Below, piece after piece: positions 42,603 to 51,785 of a stretch of 64,000 bases of DNA; the stretch's first letter is position 1, and each line of letters opens with the position of its first letter. Origin of the DNA: Streptomyces griseus (GTDB lineage Bacteria > Actinomycetota > Actinomycetes > Nanopelagicales > Nanopelagicaceae); contig CAMBDL010000002.1 of the NCBI GenBank assembly GCA_945865365.1, forward strand, positions 1 to 64,000. Direction: 5' to 3'. The notes beneath the pieces are model-generated. The model searched no databases. It was not told where the DNA came from and was given only the letters and a program-made list of their open reading frames with translations. The translations under genes and the position numbers were made by a program.

Positions 42603-43553
42603 ATGGGCGGAAAAGTAACAGTAGTAGGTGCAGGCTTTTATGGCTCAACAACTGCACTTCGACTAGCCGAATACGATGTTTTTGACACAGTTGTACTTAC
42701 CGATATTGTCGAAGGTAAGCCTGAAGGTCTAGCTCTAGATATGAATCAATCGCGATCAATCGAAGGTTTTGAGACAAAAATAATTGGTGCAACAACAACG
42801 GCCGAAGGTGCGGGCTATGAAGCCACAGCAAACTCAGATGTAGTCGTTATTACCGCCGGACTTCCACGCAAGCCTGGTATGAGTCGCATGGATTTAATCG
42901 ACGTTAACGCTGGAATCGTCCGTGGAGTTGCAGAGAACATTGCAAAGCATTCACCAAATGCAGTCATCATTGTTGTTTCAAATCCACTCGATGAGATGAC
43001 AGCCCTTGCTCAGATTGCAACTGGTTTTCCTAAGAACCGCGTGATGGGTCAGGCAGGAATGCTCGACACCGCACGCTTTACTAACTTTGTCGCTGAGAAA
43101 TTGGCAGTAAAAGTAGGTGTTGTTAAGACGCTGACACTTGGTTCACACGGTGACACCATGGTTCCAGTTCCAAGTCGCTGCACAGTAAATGGAAAAGCAC
43201 TCAGTGAGCTGTTATCTCAAGTCGAAATCGATGAGCTAGTTGATCGCACACGCAATGGTGGCGCAGAAGTTGTTGCCCTACTAAAGACAGGCTCTGCATA
43301 TTATGCGCCGTCGGCTGCAGCTGCACGTATGGCAAAGGCGGTCATTGAAGACTCTGGTGCAGTAATGCCAGTGTGCGCATGGGTCGATGGAGAATATGGA
43401 ATTTCAGGCGTCTACCTTGGTGTTGAAGCCGAGATTGGCCGCAGCGGAATCAGAAAAGTCGTTGAAAGCGCACTGACTGAATCCGAAGTTACCGCGCTAA
43501 AAGCTGCCGCAGAGGCAGTTCGTGCAAAACAAGCAGACGTCCAAACACTCTAA
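42603..43553 (+). CDS. mdh: malate dehydrogenase (LDH-like type)
   Basis: 316 residues. NAD-dependent oxidation of malate to oxaloacetate. The NAD loop is VVGAGFYGSTTA. The substrate loop RKPGMSRMDL carries the Arg residues of malate rather than lactate enzymes. The catalytic His is in LGSHGDTMVP. It belongs to the LDH-like MDH group rather than the cytosolic type of many actinobacteria. AAAAAGGAG precedes the start. icd follows after 15 bases. Confidence 0.94.
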   Translation: MGGKVTVVGAGFYGSTTALRLAEYDVFDTVVLTDIVEGKPEGLALDMNQSRSIEGFETKIIGATTTAEGAGYEATANSDVVVITAGLPRKPGMSRMDLIDVNAGIVRGVAENIAKHSPNAVIIVVSNPLDEMTALAQIATGFPKNRVMGQAGMLDTARFTNFVAEKLAVKVGVVKTLTLGSHGDTMVPVPSRCTVNGKALSELLSQVEIDELVDRTRNGGAEVVALLKTGSAYYAPSAAAARMAKAVIEDSGAVMPVCAWVDGEYGISGVYLGVEAEIGRSGIRKVVESALTESEVTALKAAAEAVRAKQADVQTL

Positions 43554-43568
43554 AGGGGAGATCAACGC

Positions 43569-44783
43569 ATGGCCAAGATTAAAGTAGAAGGAACCGTAGT
43601 CGAGCTAGATGGCGATGAGATGACTCGCATTATTTGGCAGTTCATTAAGGAGTCATTGATCCTTCCTTACCTGGATGTAAACCTTGATTACTACGATCTT
43701 GGCATGGAAAACCGTGATGCAACCGATGATCAGGTAACCATCGATTCCGCACATGCGATTCAAAAGCATGGCGTTGGAATTAAGTGCGCAACGATTACTC
43801 CTGACGAGGCCCGTGTTGAAGAGTTTGGTCTTAAGAAGATGTGGAAGTCCCCTAATGGAACTGTCCGCAATATCTTGGGCGGCGTGATTTTCCGCGAGCC
43901 AATCATTATCAGCAACGTTCCACGTTTGGTACCTCACTGGACTAAGCCAATTGTTATTGGTCGCCATGCTTTTGGTGATCAGTACAAAGCAACAGATTTC
44001 AAAGTTCCAAGTGCCGGCAAGCTAACGATGACATTTGTTCCAGCAGATGGTTCTGCGCCAGTTGAATACAATGTTTTTGATTTCCCATCATCGGGTGTTG
44101 CAATGGGTATGTACAACATGGATGAATCAATCCGTGACTTTGCCCGAGCTTCTTTGAACTACGGACTTAACCGTAACTTCCCAGTTTACCTTTCAACCAA
44201 AAACACAATCTTGAAGGCATACGATGGTCGATTCAAAGATATCTTTGAAGAGATCTTCCAAGCCGAGTTCAAAACTGCATTCGAAGCTGCAGGAATTTGG
44301 TATGAGCACCGCTTAATCGATGACATGGTCGCTATGTCACTTCGCATGGAGGGTGGATATGTCTGGGCATGTAAAAACTATGACGGCGATGTTCAATCCG
44401 ACACCGTTGCTCAGGGTTATGGATCACTTGGTTTAATGACATCTGTCTTAATGACACCAGATGGAAAAATTGTTGAATCAGAAGCCGCTCACGGAACAGT
44501 GACTCGTCACTACCGCGATCACCAAAAAGGTAAGGCAACATCGACAAATCCAATTGCATCAATCTTTGCGTGGACGCGTGGCTTAGCTCATCGCGCAAAG
44601 TTAGATAGCAACGCAGAACTTGCAGCTTTTTGTGCAACGCTAGAACGCGTATGCATCGAAACAGTTGAAGAAGGCAAGATGACGAAGGATCTCGCATTGC
44701 TTATCTCTAAAACTGCGCCATGGCAAACAACACAAGAGTTCTTGGCATCAATTGATGAGAACCTTAAGAAAGCTATGGCATAG
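43569..44783 (+). CDS. icd: NADP-dependent isocitrate dehydrogenase (type II)
   Basis: 404 residues, the homodimeric eukaryotic-like type rather than the monomeric form of Corynebacterium. [18 protein letters not shown] is the N-terminal signature. The isocitrate site is in [19 protein letters not shown], and [10 protein letters not shown] is near the end. It converts isocitrate to 2-oxoglutarate with NADPH. With mdh and sucCD it gives most of the oxidative TCA genes in one region. Confidence 0.96.
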   Translation: MAKIKVEGTVVELDGDEMTRIIWQFIKESLILPYLDVNLDYYDLGMENRDATDDQVTIDSAHAIQKHGVGIKCATITPDEARVEEFGLKKMWKSPNGTVRNILGGVIFREPIIISNVPRLVPHWTKPIVIGRHAFGDQYKATDFKVPSAGKLTMTFVPADGSAPVEYNVFDFPSSGVAMGMYNMDESIRDFARASLNYGLNRNFPVYLSTKNTILKAYDGRFKDIFEEIFQAEFKTAFEAAGIWYEHRLIDDMVAMSLRMEGGYVWACKNYDGDVQSDTVAQGYGSLGLMTSVLMTPDGKIVESEAAHGTVTRHYRDHQKGKATSTNPIASIFAWTRGLAHRAKLDSNAELAAFCATLERVCIETVEEGKMTKDLALLISKTAPWQTTQEFLASIDENLKKAMA

Positions 44784-44902
44784 CGCTTAACTCTTAGTTC
44801 TATTGAGGGGTAGGCCTCAGATTCTCCTTGTTAGTCATCTAACGTAGGTCTAGTTTCAATCCAACATGTTCGCACCGTTGCGCACGTGAAATTGGAGAAG
44901 AA

Positions 44903-46426
44903 ATGACTGATTTCATCGCTCCCGGCCAACCCGGAAGCAAAGTTACGTATCTACCTCGTTATGACCATTGGATTAATGGCAAATATGAAAAGCCAGATTC
45001 AGGTCAGTACTTTGAAAACGTAACTCCAGTAACTGGAAAAGTTTTCTGTGACGTTGCCCGTGGAAATGCAAAGGATATTGATAAGGCACTTGATGCTGCA
45101 CATGCTGCAGCGCCTGCATGGGGTAAGACATCTGCAACTGAGCGAGCAATTATTCTTAACAAAATTGCCGATCGCATGGAGGCAAATGTTGAAGCCATAG
45201 CAGTTGCCGAAACATGGGAAAACGGAAAACCAGTTCGTGAGGCGCTCTATGTAGATATCCCACTTGCAATCGATCACTTTAGATATTTTGCTGCAGCTAT
45301 CCGCGCACAAGAAGGATCAGCTGGCGAATTAGATAATGACACTGTTGCCTATCACTTCCATGAACCACTGGGTGTAGTCGGTCAAATCATTCCGTGGAAC
45401 TTCCCAATCTTGATGGCTGTATGGAAGTTAGCTCCAGCAATTGCTGCAGGTAACTGTGTTGTATTAAAGCCAGCTGAACAGACTCCAGTATCAATCTTGT
45501 TCTTGATGGATATCATCAAGGATCTATTGCCAGACGGTGTTGTTAATATCGTTAACGGCTTTGGTGTTGAAGCCGGTAAGCCATTGGCATCATCACCTCG
45601 TATTGCCAAGATCGCATTTACGGGCGAGACCACAACAGGCCGCTTGATCATGCAGTACGCATCAGAGAACATCATTCCTGTCACCCTTGAACTCGGCGGC
45701 AAGAGCCCAAATATCTTCTTTGGCGATGTAGCAGCAGAAGACGATGCCTTTTATGACAAGGCACTTGAAGGCTTCACGATGTTTGCCGTCAACCAGGGTG
45801 AGGTCTGTACCTGCCCTTCACGCGGTTTGATCGATACAAAGATCTACGATCGATTCTTACGCGATGTCACTGCACGCACCAATGCGATTAAGCAGGGACA
45901 CCCATTGGATCTTTCTACGATGATTGGTGCACAAGCCAGCACAGATCAGTTAGAAAAGATTCTTTCCTACCTAGATATTGGTAAGAAAGAGGGCGCAAAG
46001 GTAATCACGGGTGGAGAACGCGCAGATTTGGGCGGGGAACTATCTGGCGGCTACTACGTTATGCCAACTATCTTTGAAGGCCATAACAAGATGCGCATCT
46101 TCCAAGAGGAAATCTTCGGTCCAGTTGTCTCAGTTACAAAGTTCGATGGCTTTGATAACGCCATTGAGATTGCCAATGACAGCTTGTACGGTCTAGGGGC
46201 AGGTGTATGGACACGTGATATGAATACCGCTTATCGCGCAGGCCGAGCTATCCAAGCTGGTCGTGTCTGGACTAACTGCTATCACGCCTATCCAGCTGGA
46301 GCTGCATTTGGTGGCTACAAAGCCTCTGGAATCGGCCGTGAGAACCATAAGATGATGCTTGATCATTACCAACAAACGAAGAACCTGCTTGTTTCGTACT
46401 CACCAAACAAGCTCGGCTTCTTTTAA
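44903..46426 (+). CDS. NAD-dependent aldehyde dehydrogenase (ExaC/AldB type)
   Basis: 507 residues. ALDH superfamily with the Glu in [14 protein letters not shown] and the nucleophilic cysteine in [14 protein letters not shown]. The [23 protein letters not shown] stretch is the NAD site, seen in two halves. The closest recognised type is the acetaldehyde/short-chain dehydrogenase that pairs with a DUF779 protein, which follows here. It may clear aldehydes formed in low-oxygen metabolism or from alcohols. Start ATG 44903 with GGAGAAGAA. The 119-base gap before it has weak hairpins only. Confidence 0.9.
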   Translation: MTDFIAPGQPGSKVTYLPRYDHWINGKYEKPDSGQYFENVTPVTGKVFCDVARGNAKDIDKALDAAHAAAPAWGKTSATERAIILNKIADRMEANVEAIAVAETWENGKPVREALYVDIPLAIDHFRYFAAAIRAQEGSAGELDNDTVAYHFHEPLGVVGQIIPWNFPILMAVWKLAPAIAAGNCVVLKPAEQTPVSILFLMDIIKDLLPDGVVNIVNGFGVEAGKPLASSPRIAKIAFTGETTTGRLIMQYASENIIPVTLELGGKSPNIFFGDVAAEDDAFYDKALEGFTMFAVNQGEVCTCPSRGLIDTKIYDRFLRDVTARTNAIKQGHPLDLSTMIGAQASTDQLEKILSYLDIGKKEGAKVITGGERADLGGELSGGYYVMPTIFEGHNKMRIFQEEIFGPVVSVTKFDGFDNAIEIANDSLYGLGAGVWTRDMNTAYRAGRAIQAGRVWTNCYHAYPAGAAFGGYKASGIGRENHKMMLDHYQQTKNLLVSYSPNKLGFF

Positions 46427-46435
46427 GGAGTACTA

Positions 46436-46837
46436 ATGTCTCTGCCGTCCCGCGTTGATTACACACCCGAGGCGGCAGAGCTATTACTCAAGTTAACAAA
46501 AATAAACGGTCCACTGATGTTTCATCAATCAGGTGGGTGTTGTGATGGATCATCACCTATGTGTTATTTGAAAGGTGAGTTTAGAGTTGGCGGCTCTGAT
46601 GTTTTAGTCGGCGAATTAGTTATTGAAGGTATTGATGAACCAATCCAGGTATGGATGTCAGCATCTCAGTTTGAATACTGGAAGCACACGCACTTAACAA
46701 TTGATGTTGTTGTTGGAAGAGGAGGAGGGTTTTCCCTCGAGTCGACAGAGGGAAAGCGCTTCCTTACAAGGTCACGGTTATTCACCGATGACGAGTGGCG
46801 CGTGTTAGAGAATTCGCCCGTAACAACTGGGGCGTAA
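46436..46837 (+). CDS. DUF779 protein
   Basis: 133 residues with the family motif HQSGGCCDGSSPMCY (about 31-45), a cysteine cluster that could bind metal. No signal peptide or helix. Genes of this family are regularly found directly after ALDH genes of this class, as here (9-base gap). Role unknown; a maturation or protection factor for the dehydrogenase is a guess. Confidence 0.8.
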   Translation: MSLPSRVDYTPEAAELLLKLTKINGPLMFHQSGGCCDGSSPMCYLKGEFRVGGSDVLVGELVIEGIDEPIQVWMSASQFEYWKHTHLTIDVVVGRGGGFSLESTEGKRFLTRSRLFTDDEWRVLENSPVTTGA

Positions 46838-46860
46838 ATATTCTTTCTCTTAACTAGTTC

Positions 46861-46934
46861 TTGCATGAGAGGTTGCACTCACATTACTGCAGATATATTG
46901 CAAGGCATTTTTATTGCAAAGGTAGGGTTAACCC
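46861..46934 (+). promoter_or_regulatory. TTGCA repeats and start-site palindrome before the DUF2249 gene
   Basis: TTGCA occurs at 46861, 46872, 46898 and 46914. The last two are within TATTGCAA direct repeats 16 bases apart. A perfect palindrome GGGTTAACCC (46925-46934) ends directly at the ATG (46935). The region is likely the promoter of the DUF2249 and response-regulator operon. Confidence 0.4.
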
Positions 46935-47261
46935 ATGGAAATAATCTCAATCACTCAGGCTCCAGAAAATGCAGGATCTCATTCATGCCGTTGTGGTGAA
47001 GAGAGCTCATCGACATACCCAGAGCTCGATGCAACGCTTATTCCTCACGAGATTCGCCATCCAGCTATCTTCGGTGCCCTTGAATCGCTGAAGGTGGGCG
47101 AGGGAATGGTTTTAGTTGCACCCCATAAGCCAATTCCTCTCTTAGCCCAGATTGAAAAGAAGCACCCAGGTGCTTATTCGGTCAACTTTCTCGATGAGGG
47201 TCCAGATAAATGGCACATTGAATTTATCCGAAGCACGGTAGAAGTTGGCCGTGTCAACTAA
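46935..47261 (+). CDS. DUF2249 protein
   Basis: 108 residues. The DUF2249 core is about residues 30-100 (ELDATLIPHEIRHPAIFGALESL ... LDEGPDKWHIEFI). An N-terminal HSCRCGEE could bind metal or a cluster. Members are frequently encoded beside nitrate reductase or NO-related genes, but no biochemical role is settled. It overlaps the response regulator start by 11 bases, so it is translationally linked to the sensor system. Confidence 0.78.
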   Translation: MEIISITQAPENAGSHSCRCGEESSSTYPELDATLIPHEIRHPAIFGALESLKVGEGMVLVAPHKPIPLLAQIEKKHPGAYSVNFLDEGPDKWHIEFIRSTVEVGRVN

Positions 47262-47892
47262 AGTATTTGTTGTCGATGATCACGAGCTGGTTCGAAAGGG
47301 CTTAATTGATCTCATTGATGCCGAAGCTGACTTATCCGTTGTGGGCAGTGCAGCAAATGTCGCTGATGCACTCTTTCATTTTGTGACGGTAGATGCCGAT
47401 ATTGCAGTACTAGATGTGCGGCTTCCCGATGGAAACGGCATTGAGTTATGTAGAGAACTAATCTCTATTAATCCCACTGTTAAAGTACTTATGCTTACAT
47501 CCTTTCAAGATGATGAGGCTCTTCTTGGTGCAGTCCTAGGTGGAGCCTCTGGTTATCTTATTAAAGATATTAAGAACCTTGAACTTCTTGCAACTATTCG
47601 TAACATTGCTTCTGGTGAAAGTTATCTGGATACGAAGTTAATCTCTTCGGTTACCAATCGTCTTCGCGAAAACAAAAATCCAGCAAGTGAGATTTATGAG
47701 CTCACCGATCAAGAACAACGCGTTCTGGAGTTCATCGGTGAAGGAATGACTAACCGAGAGATTGCAAAAAATATGTTCTTAGCTGAGAAGACCGTTAAAA
47801 ACTACGTCTCATCTCTTCTAAGAAAACTAGGTTTGGAGCGCCGGACACAGGCTGCTGCAATGGCAGTTCGTTTAAGTGTTGGTAGAAGTTAA
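47251..47892 (+). CDS. NarL/LuxR-family response regulator, DevR (DosR)-like
   Basis: 213 residues from GTG 47251. A TTG at 47245 is also in frame but has no spaced ribosome site. Receiver domain 1-120 with phosphoacceptor D55 (AVLDVRLPD) and K105. LuxR-type helix-turn-helix about 145-205 (LTDQEQRVLEFIGEGMTNREIAKNMF then LAEKTVKNYVSSLLRKLGLERRTQAAA). RLPDGNGIELCREL and FLAEKTVKNYVS closely resemble mycobacterial DevR/DosR, which responds to hypoxia, NO and CO and controls nitrate transport genes. The 3' end overlaps the kinase gene's 3' end at a shared TTAA. Confidence 0.9.
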   Translation: MSTKVFVVDDHELVRKGLIDLIDAEADLSVVGSAANVADALFHFVTVDADIAVLDVRLPDGNGIELCRELISINPTVKVLMLTSFQDDEALLGAVLGGASGYLIKDIKNLELLATIRNIASGESYLDTKLISSVTNRLRENKNPASEIYELTDQEQRVLEFIGEGMTNREIAKNMFLAEKTVKNYVSSLLRKLGLERRTQAAAMAVRLSVGRS

Positions 47893-48992
47893 AGACACCC
47901 ACGCCACATCGCTCTCGTACCAGATGACCCAACTTTGATAATTTCGAACTCTCCACCCCTGGCCACTGCACGTTGCTCAAGGTTGAGAAGTCCACTCTTT
48001 CGCTCACTGGCTTCGTAGCCCTTTCCATTATCAACGACTCTAATTTCACAGTATGTTTGATTTGCCATTACTACTAAATCGATCGCGGTCGCCTCTGCAT
48101 GGCGAATCGCATTGGTAACAAGTTCGCGGATGACTGCAATAACCTGCCTTGCAAGATCTGGATTAATTACGGTATCTACTGGTCCTATATACGAGTGTGT
48201 CACTTGGAACCCAGCGATTGCAGAGAGAGATGCAATTTCGCCAAGGACTAATGTGCGGACATTCTGAATTGGGTGGTCATTGTGAAGGGCAAAGATTGTC
48301 GTTCTAATCTGCTGGACCGTTGAATCTAGATTTTCTAAAATATCGTTAATCTTTGCTAGTGATTGCATTGGCATTGATGCATCGGCGGCAATTGATTGCA
48401 GGGATATTCCAGAAGCAAATAGTTGCTGAATAACTAAATCATGCAAATCACGAGCAATACGTTCCCGTTCAGCCAGAACTCCTACTTGATTACGTGCAAT
48501 GTGACCTCGGTAGCTATCAATAGCGATTCCAGCCGCAGATGCTAAAACGACAACAAGCTCTTCATCTTCTTGCGTGAAATCTTCACCATTGCGTTTTTGA
48601 GTCAAATAAATACTGCCGTATAGCTCCTCTCGAATGCGAATCGGAACACCTAAGAAACCCGACATGGAAGGGTGTCCCTTGGGAAAACCAACCGAGGATG
48701 GGTGCTCTTGAATAACTGACACACGAAGTGGTGCTGGAAATTTAAGCAAATGGCCAAGCAGACCTTTGCCCTCAGGAAAAGTATTTATCTCATCGGCAGT
48801 TTCATCACTCATGCCAACATAAGTGAAATCCTCAAGTGTGCCATCGGGAGTAATTGAACCAAGAGCACCATAAGTACAGTCAGTAATAAGAACAGCATTA
48901 TGAATTAGCCGCTTGAGTGATGTCTTTAAGTCTTGGCCCTTAGCAACATCCATAACAGCATCGGAGAGTGCGCTAAGCCGGGTGACATCCAT
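47889..48992 (-). CDS. DevS-like GAF sensor histidine kinase
   Basis: 367 residues with no membrane helix. One GAF domain about 15-165. HisKA_3 dimerisation domain about 172-240 with H184 (ERERIARDLHDLVIQQLF). HATPase_c about 275-360 (N294, DNGKGYE). The GAF stretch HPSSVGFPKGHPSMSGFLGVPIRIRE, seen in two halves, resembles the DevS/DosS haem GAF, with H97 and H107 possible haem ligands. It would then sense O2, NO or CO. Haem binding is not provable here. It lies 36 bases downstream of narK on the same strand and is convergent to its likely partner regulator. Confidence 0.85.
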   Translation of the reverse strand: MDVTRLSALSDAVMDVAKGQDLKTSLKRLIHNAVLITDCTYGALGSITPDGTLEDFTYVGMSDETADEINTFPEGKGLLGHLLKFPAPLRVSVIQEHPSSVGFPKGHPSMSGFLGVPIRIREELYGSIYLTQKRNGEDFTQEDEELVVVLASAAGIAIDSYRGHIARNQVGVLAERERIARDLHDLVIQQLFASGISLQSIAADASMPMQSLAKINDILENLDSTVQQIRTTIFALHNDHPIQNVRTLVLGEIASLSAIAGFQVTHSYIGPVDTVINPDLARQVIAVIRELVTNAIRHAEATAIDLVVMANQTYCEIRVVDNGKGYEASERKSGLLNLEQRAVARGGEFEIIKVGSSGTRAMWRGCL

Positions 48993-49028
48993 GACGTGAG
49001 TCTGCCGAATATCACCCGGAATGACGAG

Positions 49029-50357
49029 TTAGCTTCGCGCCTCAGCCTCTTTGCGCGTATAGAACCACCAGGCGATGCATGTGCCGACTACAGCAAAGAG
49101 TGCGACCCCTTGGAAAAAGCCCTTAGGGGCCATCATTGAGAGCAGAACTCCAAAGATAAAGGGACCAAAGGCTGCAATTGCTCCGGTCCACCCGATAACA
49201 CTTCCAGCTTGACGAGGTGCAAAGATCATTGGCATCTGCTTGAAAGTACTTGCATTTCCAACACCTGCGAAGAAGAAGATCGCCATCATTCCCCAGAAGA
49301 ACTTCATAAAGTCATCGCTGCTTCCGGGTGATAATTGAGTTGACGTAAAGACTGCTGATGCCGCAATACCAATTCCCGAGAAGAAAGTAAGAATTCCCCC
49401 ACCTAAGCGATCTGCAATCGGTCCACTAATGACGCGAGCCGCCGAACCCACAAGAGGGCCGAAGAAAGCATATTTAACTGGATCAGGTGCATTAGCGAAC
49501 TCACCGAATAAGTTCTTAATAAGTAAACCAAATTGGGCAGAAAAACCTGAGAAAGTACCAAATGTCATAAAGTAAAGAACTGTCATTAACCATGTGTGCT
49601 TATTATTAAAAATATCTAGTTGGTCTTTGACGCCTCGAGAAGTTACAGGCACACTCTTCAAAAAGATCCAAGACAGTATGACTGAAACAATCACAAAAGG
49701 TACCCAGATAAGACCAGCATTTTGATACCAAACAGATTTATCGATGCCTTTAACTTTGTCTACGAAATGTTGTGGGGTGCCAAGAGTTGCACCAAACATC
49801 GCTGAACCTACGATAATCGGGGTAAAGAACTGAATAATGCTTACTCCGAAGTTTCCAACACCGGCTTGAATTCCAAGGGCTAGGCCCTGTTTTGATTTAG
49901 GGAAGAAATAGGACGTGCTCGGCATAAATCCAGAGAACACGCCACCGCCGATTCCAGAGAAGAAGGCCAGAATCAAAAGTGCAAAGTAAGGTGTTGATGG
50001 TGAGCGCACCGCAAATGACCAACCAATAAGTGGTAACAAAAGCAGCGAGGTTGAGTACGTTACTAATTTGCGGGTTCCAAGAATTGGTGGGAGGAACATC
50101 CAGATTAAACGAAGCCCACCTCCTGCAAGGCCAGGCATCGCTGCAAGCCAGTAGAGCTCTTTTTTAGATAGATCGAAGCCCAAGTTATTAAGTTTCGGCG
50201 CAAGGGCTGACACTAAGAACCAGCTCATAAAACCTAGCGTTAGTGCGTACGTTGTTACCCACAGGGTCTTCCAAGCAATTCTTGACTCCCACTTACCTTC
50301 GGCGTTGGGATCCCAAGATTCTAACCATTCAGATGACTTAGGTTTCTGAGCAGACAT
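49029..50357 (-). CDS. narK: NarK-type nitrate/nitrite antiporter (E. coli NarK-like)
   Basis: 442 residues from ATG 50357, with GGAG at proper distance. An ATG four codons earlier overlaps the upstream stop. MFS with twelve helices. GGGLRLIWMF and SAARVISGPIADRLGG carry the two conserved arginines that bind nitrate. VGNFGVSIIQ and VGNASTFKQMP are the two nitrate signatures. This type exchanges nitrate for nitrite in respiration. It lies just after the second transporter. Confidence 0.9.
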   Translation of the reverse strand: MSAQKPKSSEWLESWDPNAEGKWESRIAWKTLWVTTYALTLGFMSWFLVSALAPKLNNLGFDLSKKELYWLAAMPGLAGGGLRLIWMFLPPILGTRKLVTYSTSLLLLPLIGWSFAVRSPSTPYFALLILAFFSGIGGGVFSGFMPSTSYFFPKSKQGLALGIQAGVGNFGVSIIQFFTPIIVGSAMFGATLGTPQHFVDKVKGIDKSVWYQNAGLIWVPFVIVSVILSWIFLKSVPVTSRGVKDQLDIFNNKHTWLMTVLYFMTFGTFSGFSAQFGLLIKNLFGEFANAPDPVKYAFFGPLVGSAARVISGPIADRLGGGILTFFSGIGIAASAVFTSTQLSPGSSDDFMKFFWGMMAIFFFAGVGNASTFKQMPMIFAPRQAGSVIGWTGAIAAFGPFIFGVLLSMMAPKGFFQGVALFAVVGTCIAWWFYTRKEAEARS

Positions 50358-50358
50358 T

Positions 50359-51675
50359 TTAATCTCCATTCATTTGTGGGCGTAGATAATCGATTTGATG
50401 CTTTAGGGACGGATTTGCTTGATTAAGAACTCGGACTACTACAACATGCATCCAGATTGTTGCTATTAAAGTCAAAAGAAAGAGGACTACGAAGGTTGAT
50501 TGAGGAAGTCCCGTCCAACCTTTAACGGAGACAAATAGCGGAGGAAGTAAGAATCCACCCAGGGCGCCGAGCGTTCCAACCAAACCGCCTACTGCGCCGA
50601 CATCGTTAGGGAAATATTCAGGGATATGCTTAAAAACTGCAGCTTTACCGATGCCCATTGAGCACCCAACAATAAATAGAAGTGCCGTGAATGGCATTAC
50701 ACCTAAGTGATAAGGCAAAACGTTTCTACTGCCCGTAGGTGTATTGAGAACAATGTATCCAAATGGTGCCGCTAGAAAAAGCAGTGCAATGAGCATTGTA
50801 ATAAATGTTGCGTACATTAAACGACGCGCCCCGATCTTGTCGGAAATGTATCCACCAAGTGGGCGAAGTAAGGATGCAGGAAAAATGAAAAGCGCAGTTA
50901 AAAGTGCTGCATCATGTAAGTTCAAGTTATAAACTGAGACATAGTATTTTGGCATCCATGAAGCCAGTGCAACATAAGCACCGAAGACGACAACATAGTA
51001 GAAACTAAATCTCCACACCTGCAGATACCGCAAAGGTGCAAACATCTGACGTAGAGGTCTAGAGGTTTGCAAATTCTCAGAGTCTGCAGGTGTGAAAAAT
51101 AGAATGGCGAAGGCGGTAAATACAAGAAGGACTGAATACAGTGCTGGAACAAAGCGCCATCCGCCAGGGATAATTCCACCTAAATAAGAGCCACCGATTG
51201 TGCTAGCAATGACGGCCGGACCAATGAATTTTGTTGCAGACGCCCCAACATTTCCTGCGCCAAAAACACCCAGGGCAAAACCTTGCCGACTGCGATCAAA
51301 CCAGTGAGAGTTCCATGCAATTCCAACACTGAAAAGATTTCCTGCAAAGCCAACAAAGAAAGCTAATACGAGTAACCATGTGTAAGTAAGTTCGATATGA
51401 GCCAAAAGGTATGCAGGAATTGAGGTAACTAGCAACATAACTACTGTTACTTTTTTTCCACCAATTCGATCTGCAAGGACGCCTAAAAGCAATCGCCAGA
51501 TTGAGCCGTTAAGGATTGCAACTGATGACAGCCAAGCAAGTTGTGAGTCTGAAATCCCGAACTCTTTTTGAATCGGAATACCAAGAACTCCGAACATTAA
51601 CCACACTGCAAACATTAAAGTAAATGCGAATGTTGAAAGTGCTAGCACTCGCCCTGAACCATTACGTTGTGACAT
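50359..51675 (-). CDS. narK: NarK1-type nitrate transporter (NasA/NarK1-like)
   Basis: 438 residues, twelve helices, MFS. GSIWRLLLGVLADRIGG and SLLRPLGGYISDKIG carry the conserved arginines. FGAGNVGASATKF and SMGIGKAAVFKHIPEYFP are the nitrate signatures of the NarK1/NasA branch, which is thought to import nitrate with protons. In Paracoccus this type and the antiporter type are fused. Here they are adjacent separate genes. It is the first gene of the narK-narK-kinase operon, divergent from narG. Confidence 0.9.
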   Translation of the reverse strand: MSQRNGSGRVLALSTFAFTLMFAVWLMFGVLGIPIQKEFGISDSQLAWLSSVAILNGSIWRLLLGVLADRIGGKKVTVVMLLVTSIPAYLLAHIELTYTWLLVLAFFVGFAGNLFSVGIAWNSHWFDRSRQGFALGVFGAGNVGASATKFIGPAVIASTIGGSYLGGIIPGGWRFVPALYSVLLVFTAFAILFFTPADSENLQTSRPLRQMFAPLRYLQVWRFSFYYVVVFGAYVALASWMPKYYVSVYNLNLHDAALLTALFIFPASLLRPLGGYISDKIGARRLMYATFITMLIALLFLAAPFGYIVLNTPTGSRNVLPYHLGVMPFTALLFIVGCSMGIGKAAVFKHIPEYFPNDVGAVGGLVGTLGALGGFLLPPLFVSVKGWTGLPQSTFVVLFLLTLIATIWMHVVVVRVLNQANPSLKHQIDYLRPQMNGD

Positions 51676-51719
51676 GAATTCTCCTTATTGCGCACATCCT
51701 AAGCAAACAGTGCTCTATT

Positions 51720-51751
51720 GAGACCATTGAAAATAGGGTCTTTGTACCTAT
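51720..51751. promoter_or_regulatory. dyads in the narK-narG divergent promoter region
   Basis: ATAGG-N9-CCTAT (51733-51751) forms an imperfect 19-bp dyad whose core GGGTCTTTGTACCT (51736-51749) matches 9 of 14 positions of the DevR box core as I recall it (GGGACTTTAGTCCC). A second dyad AGACC-N11-GGTCT (51721-51741) overlaps it. It may be the target of the DevR-like regulator. This is inference. Confidence 0.45.
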
Positions 51752-51785
51752 ATTGACGAGCAGGCATGCGCGAGAGACTGAGCAC

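Noticed and set aside
51718-51731. FNR/CRP-like box TTGAG-ACCA-TTGAA before narG
   Set aside because: The right arm is a direct rather than inverted copy, so it does not match TTGAT-N4-ATCAA.
51753-51785. TTG start of narG with eleven extra residues
   Set aside because: No ribosome site in place, and it would run into the promoter dyad region; ATG 51786 has GAGAG upstream.
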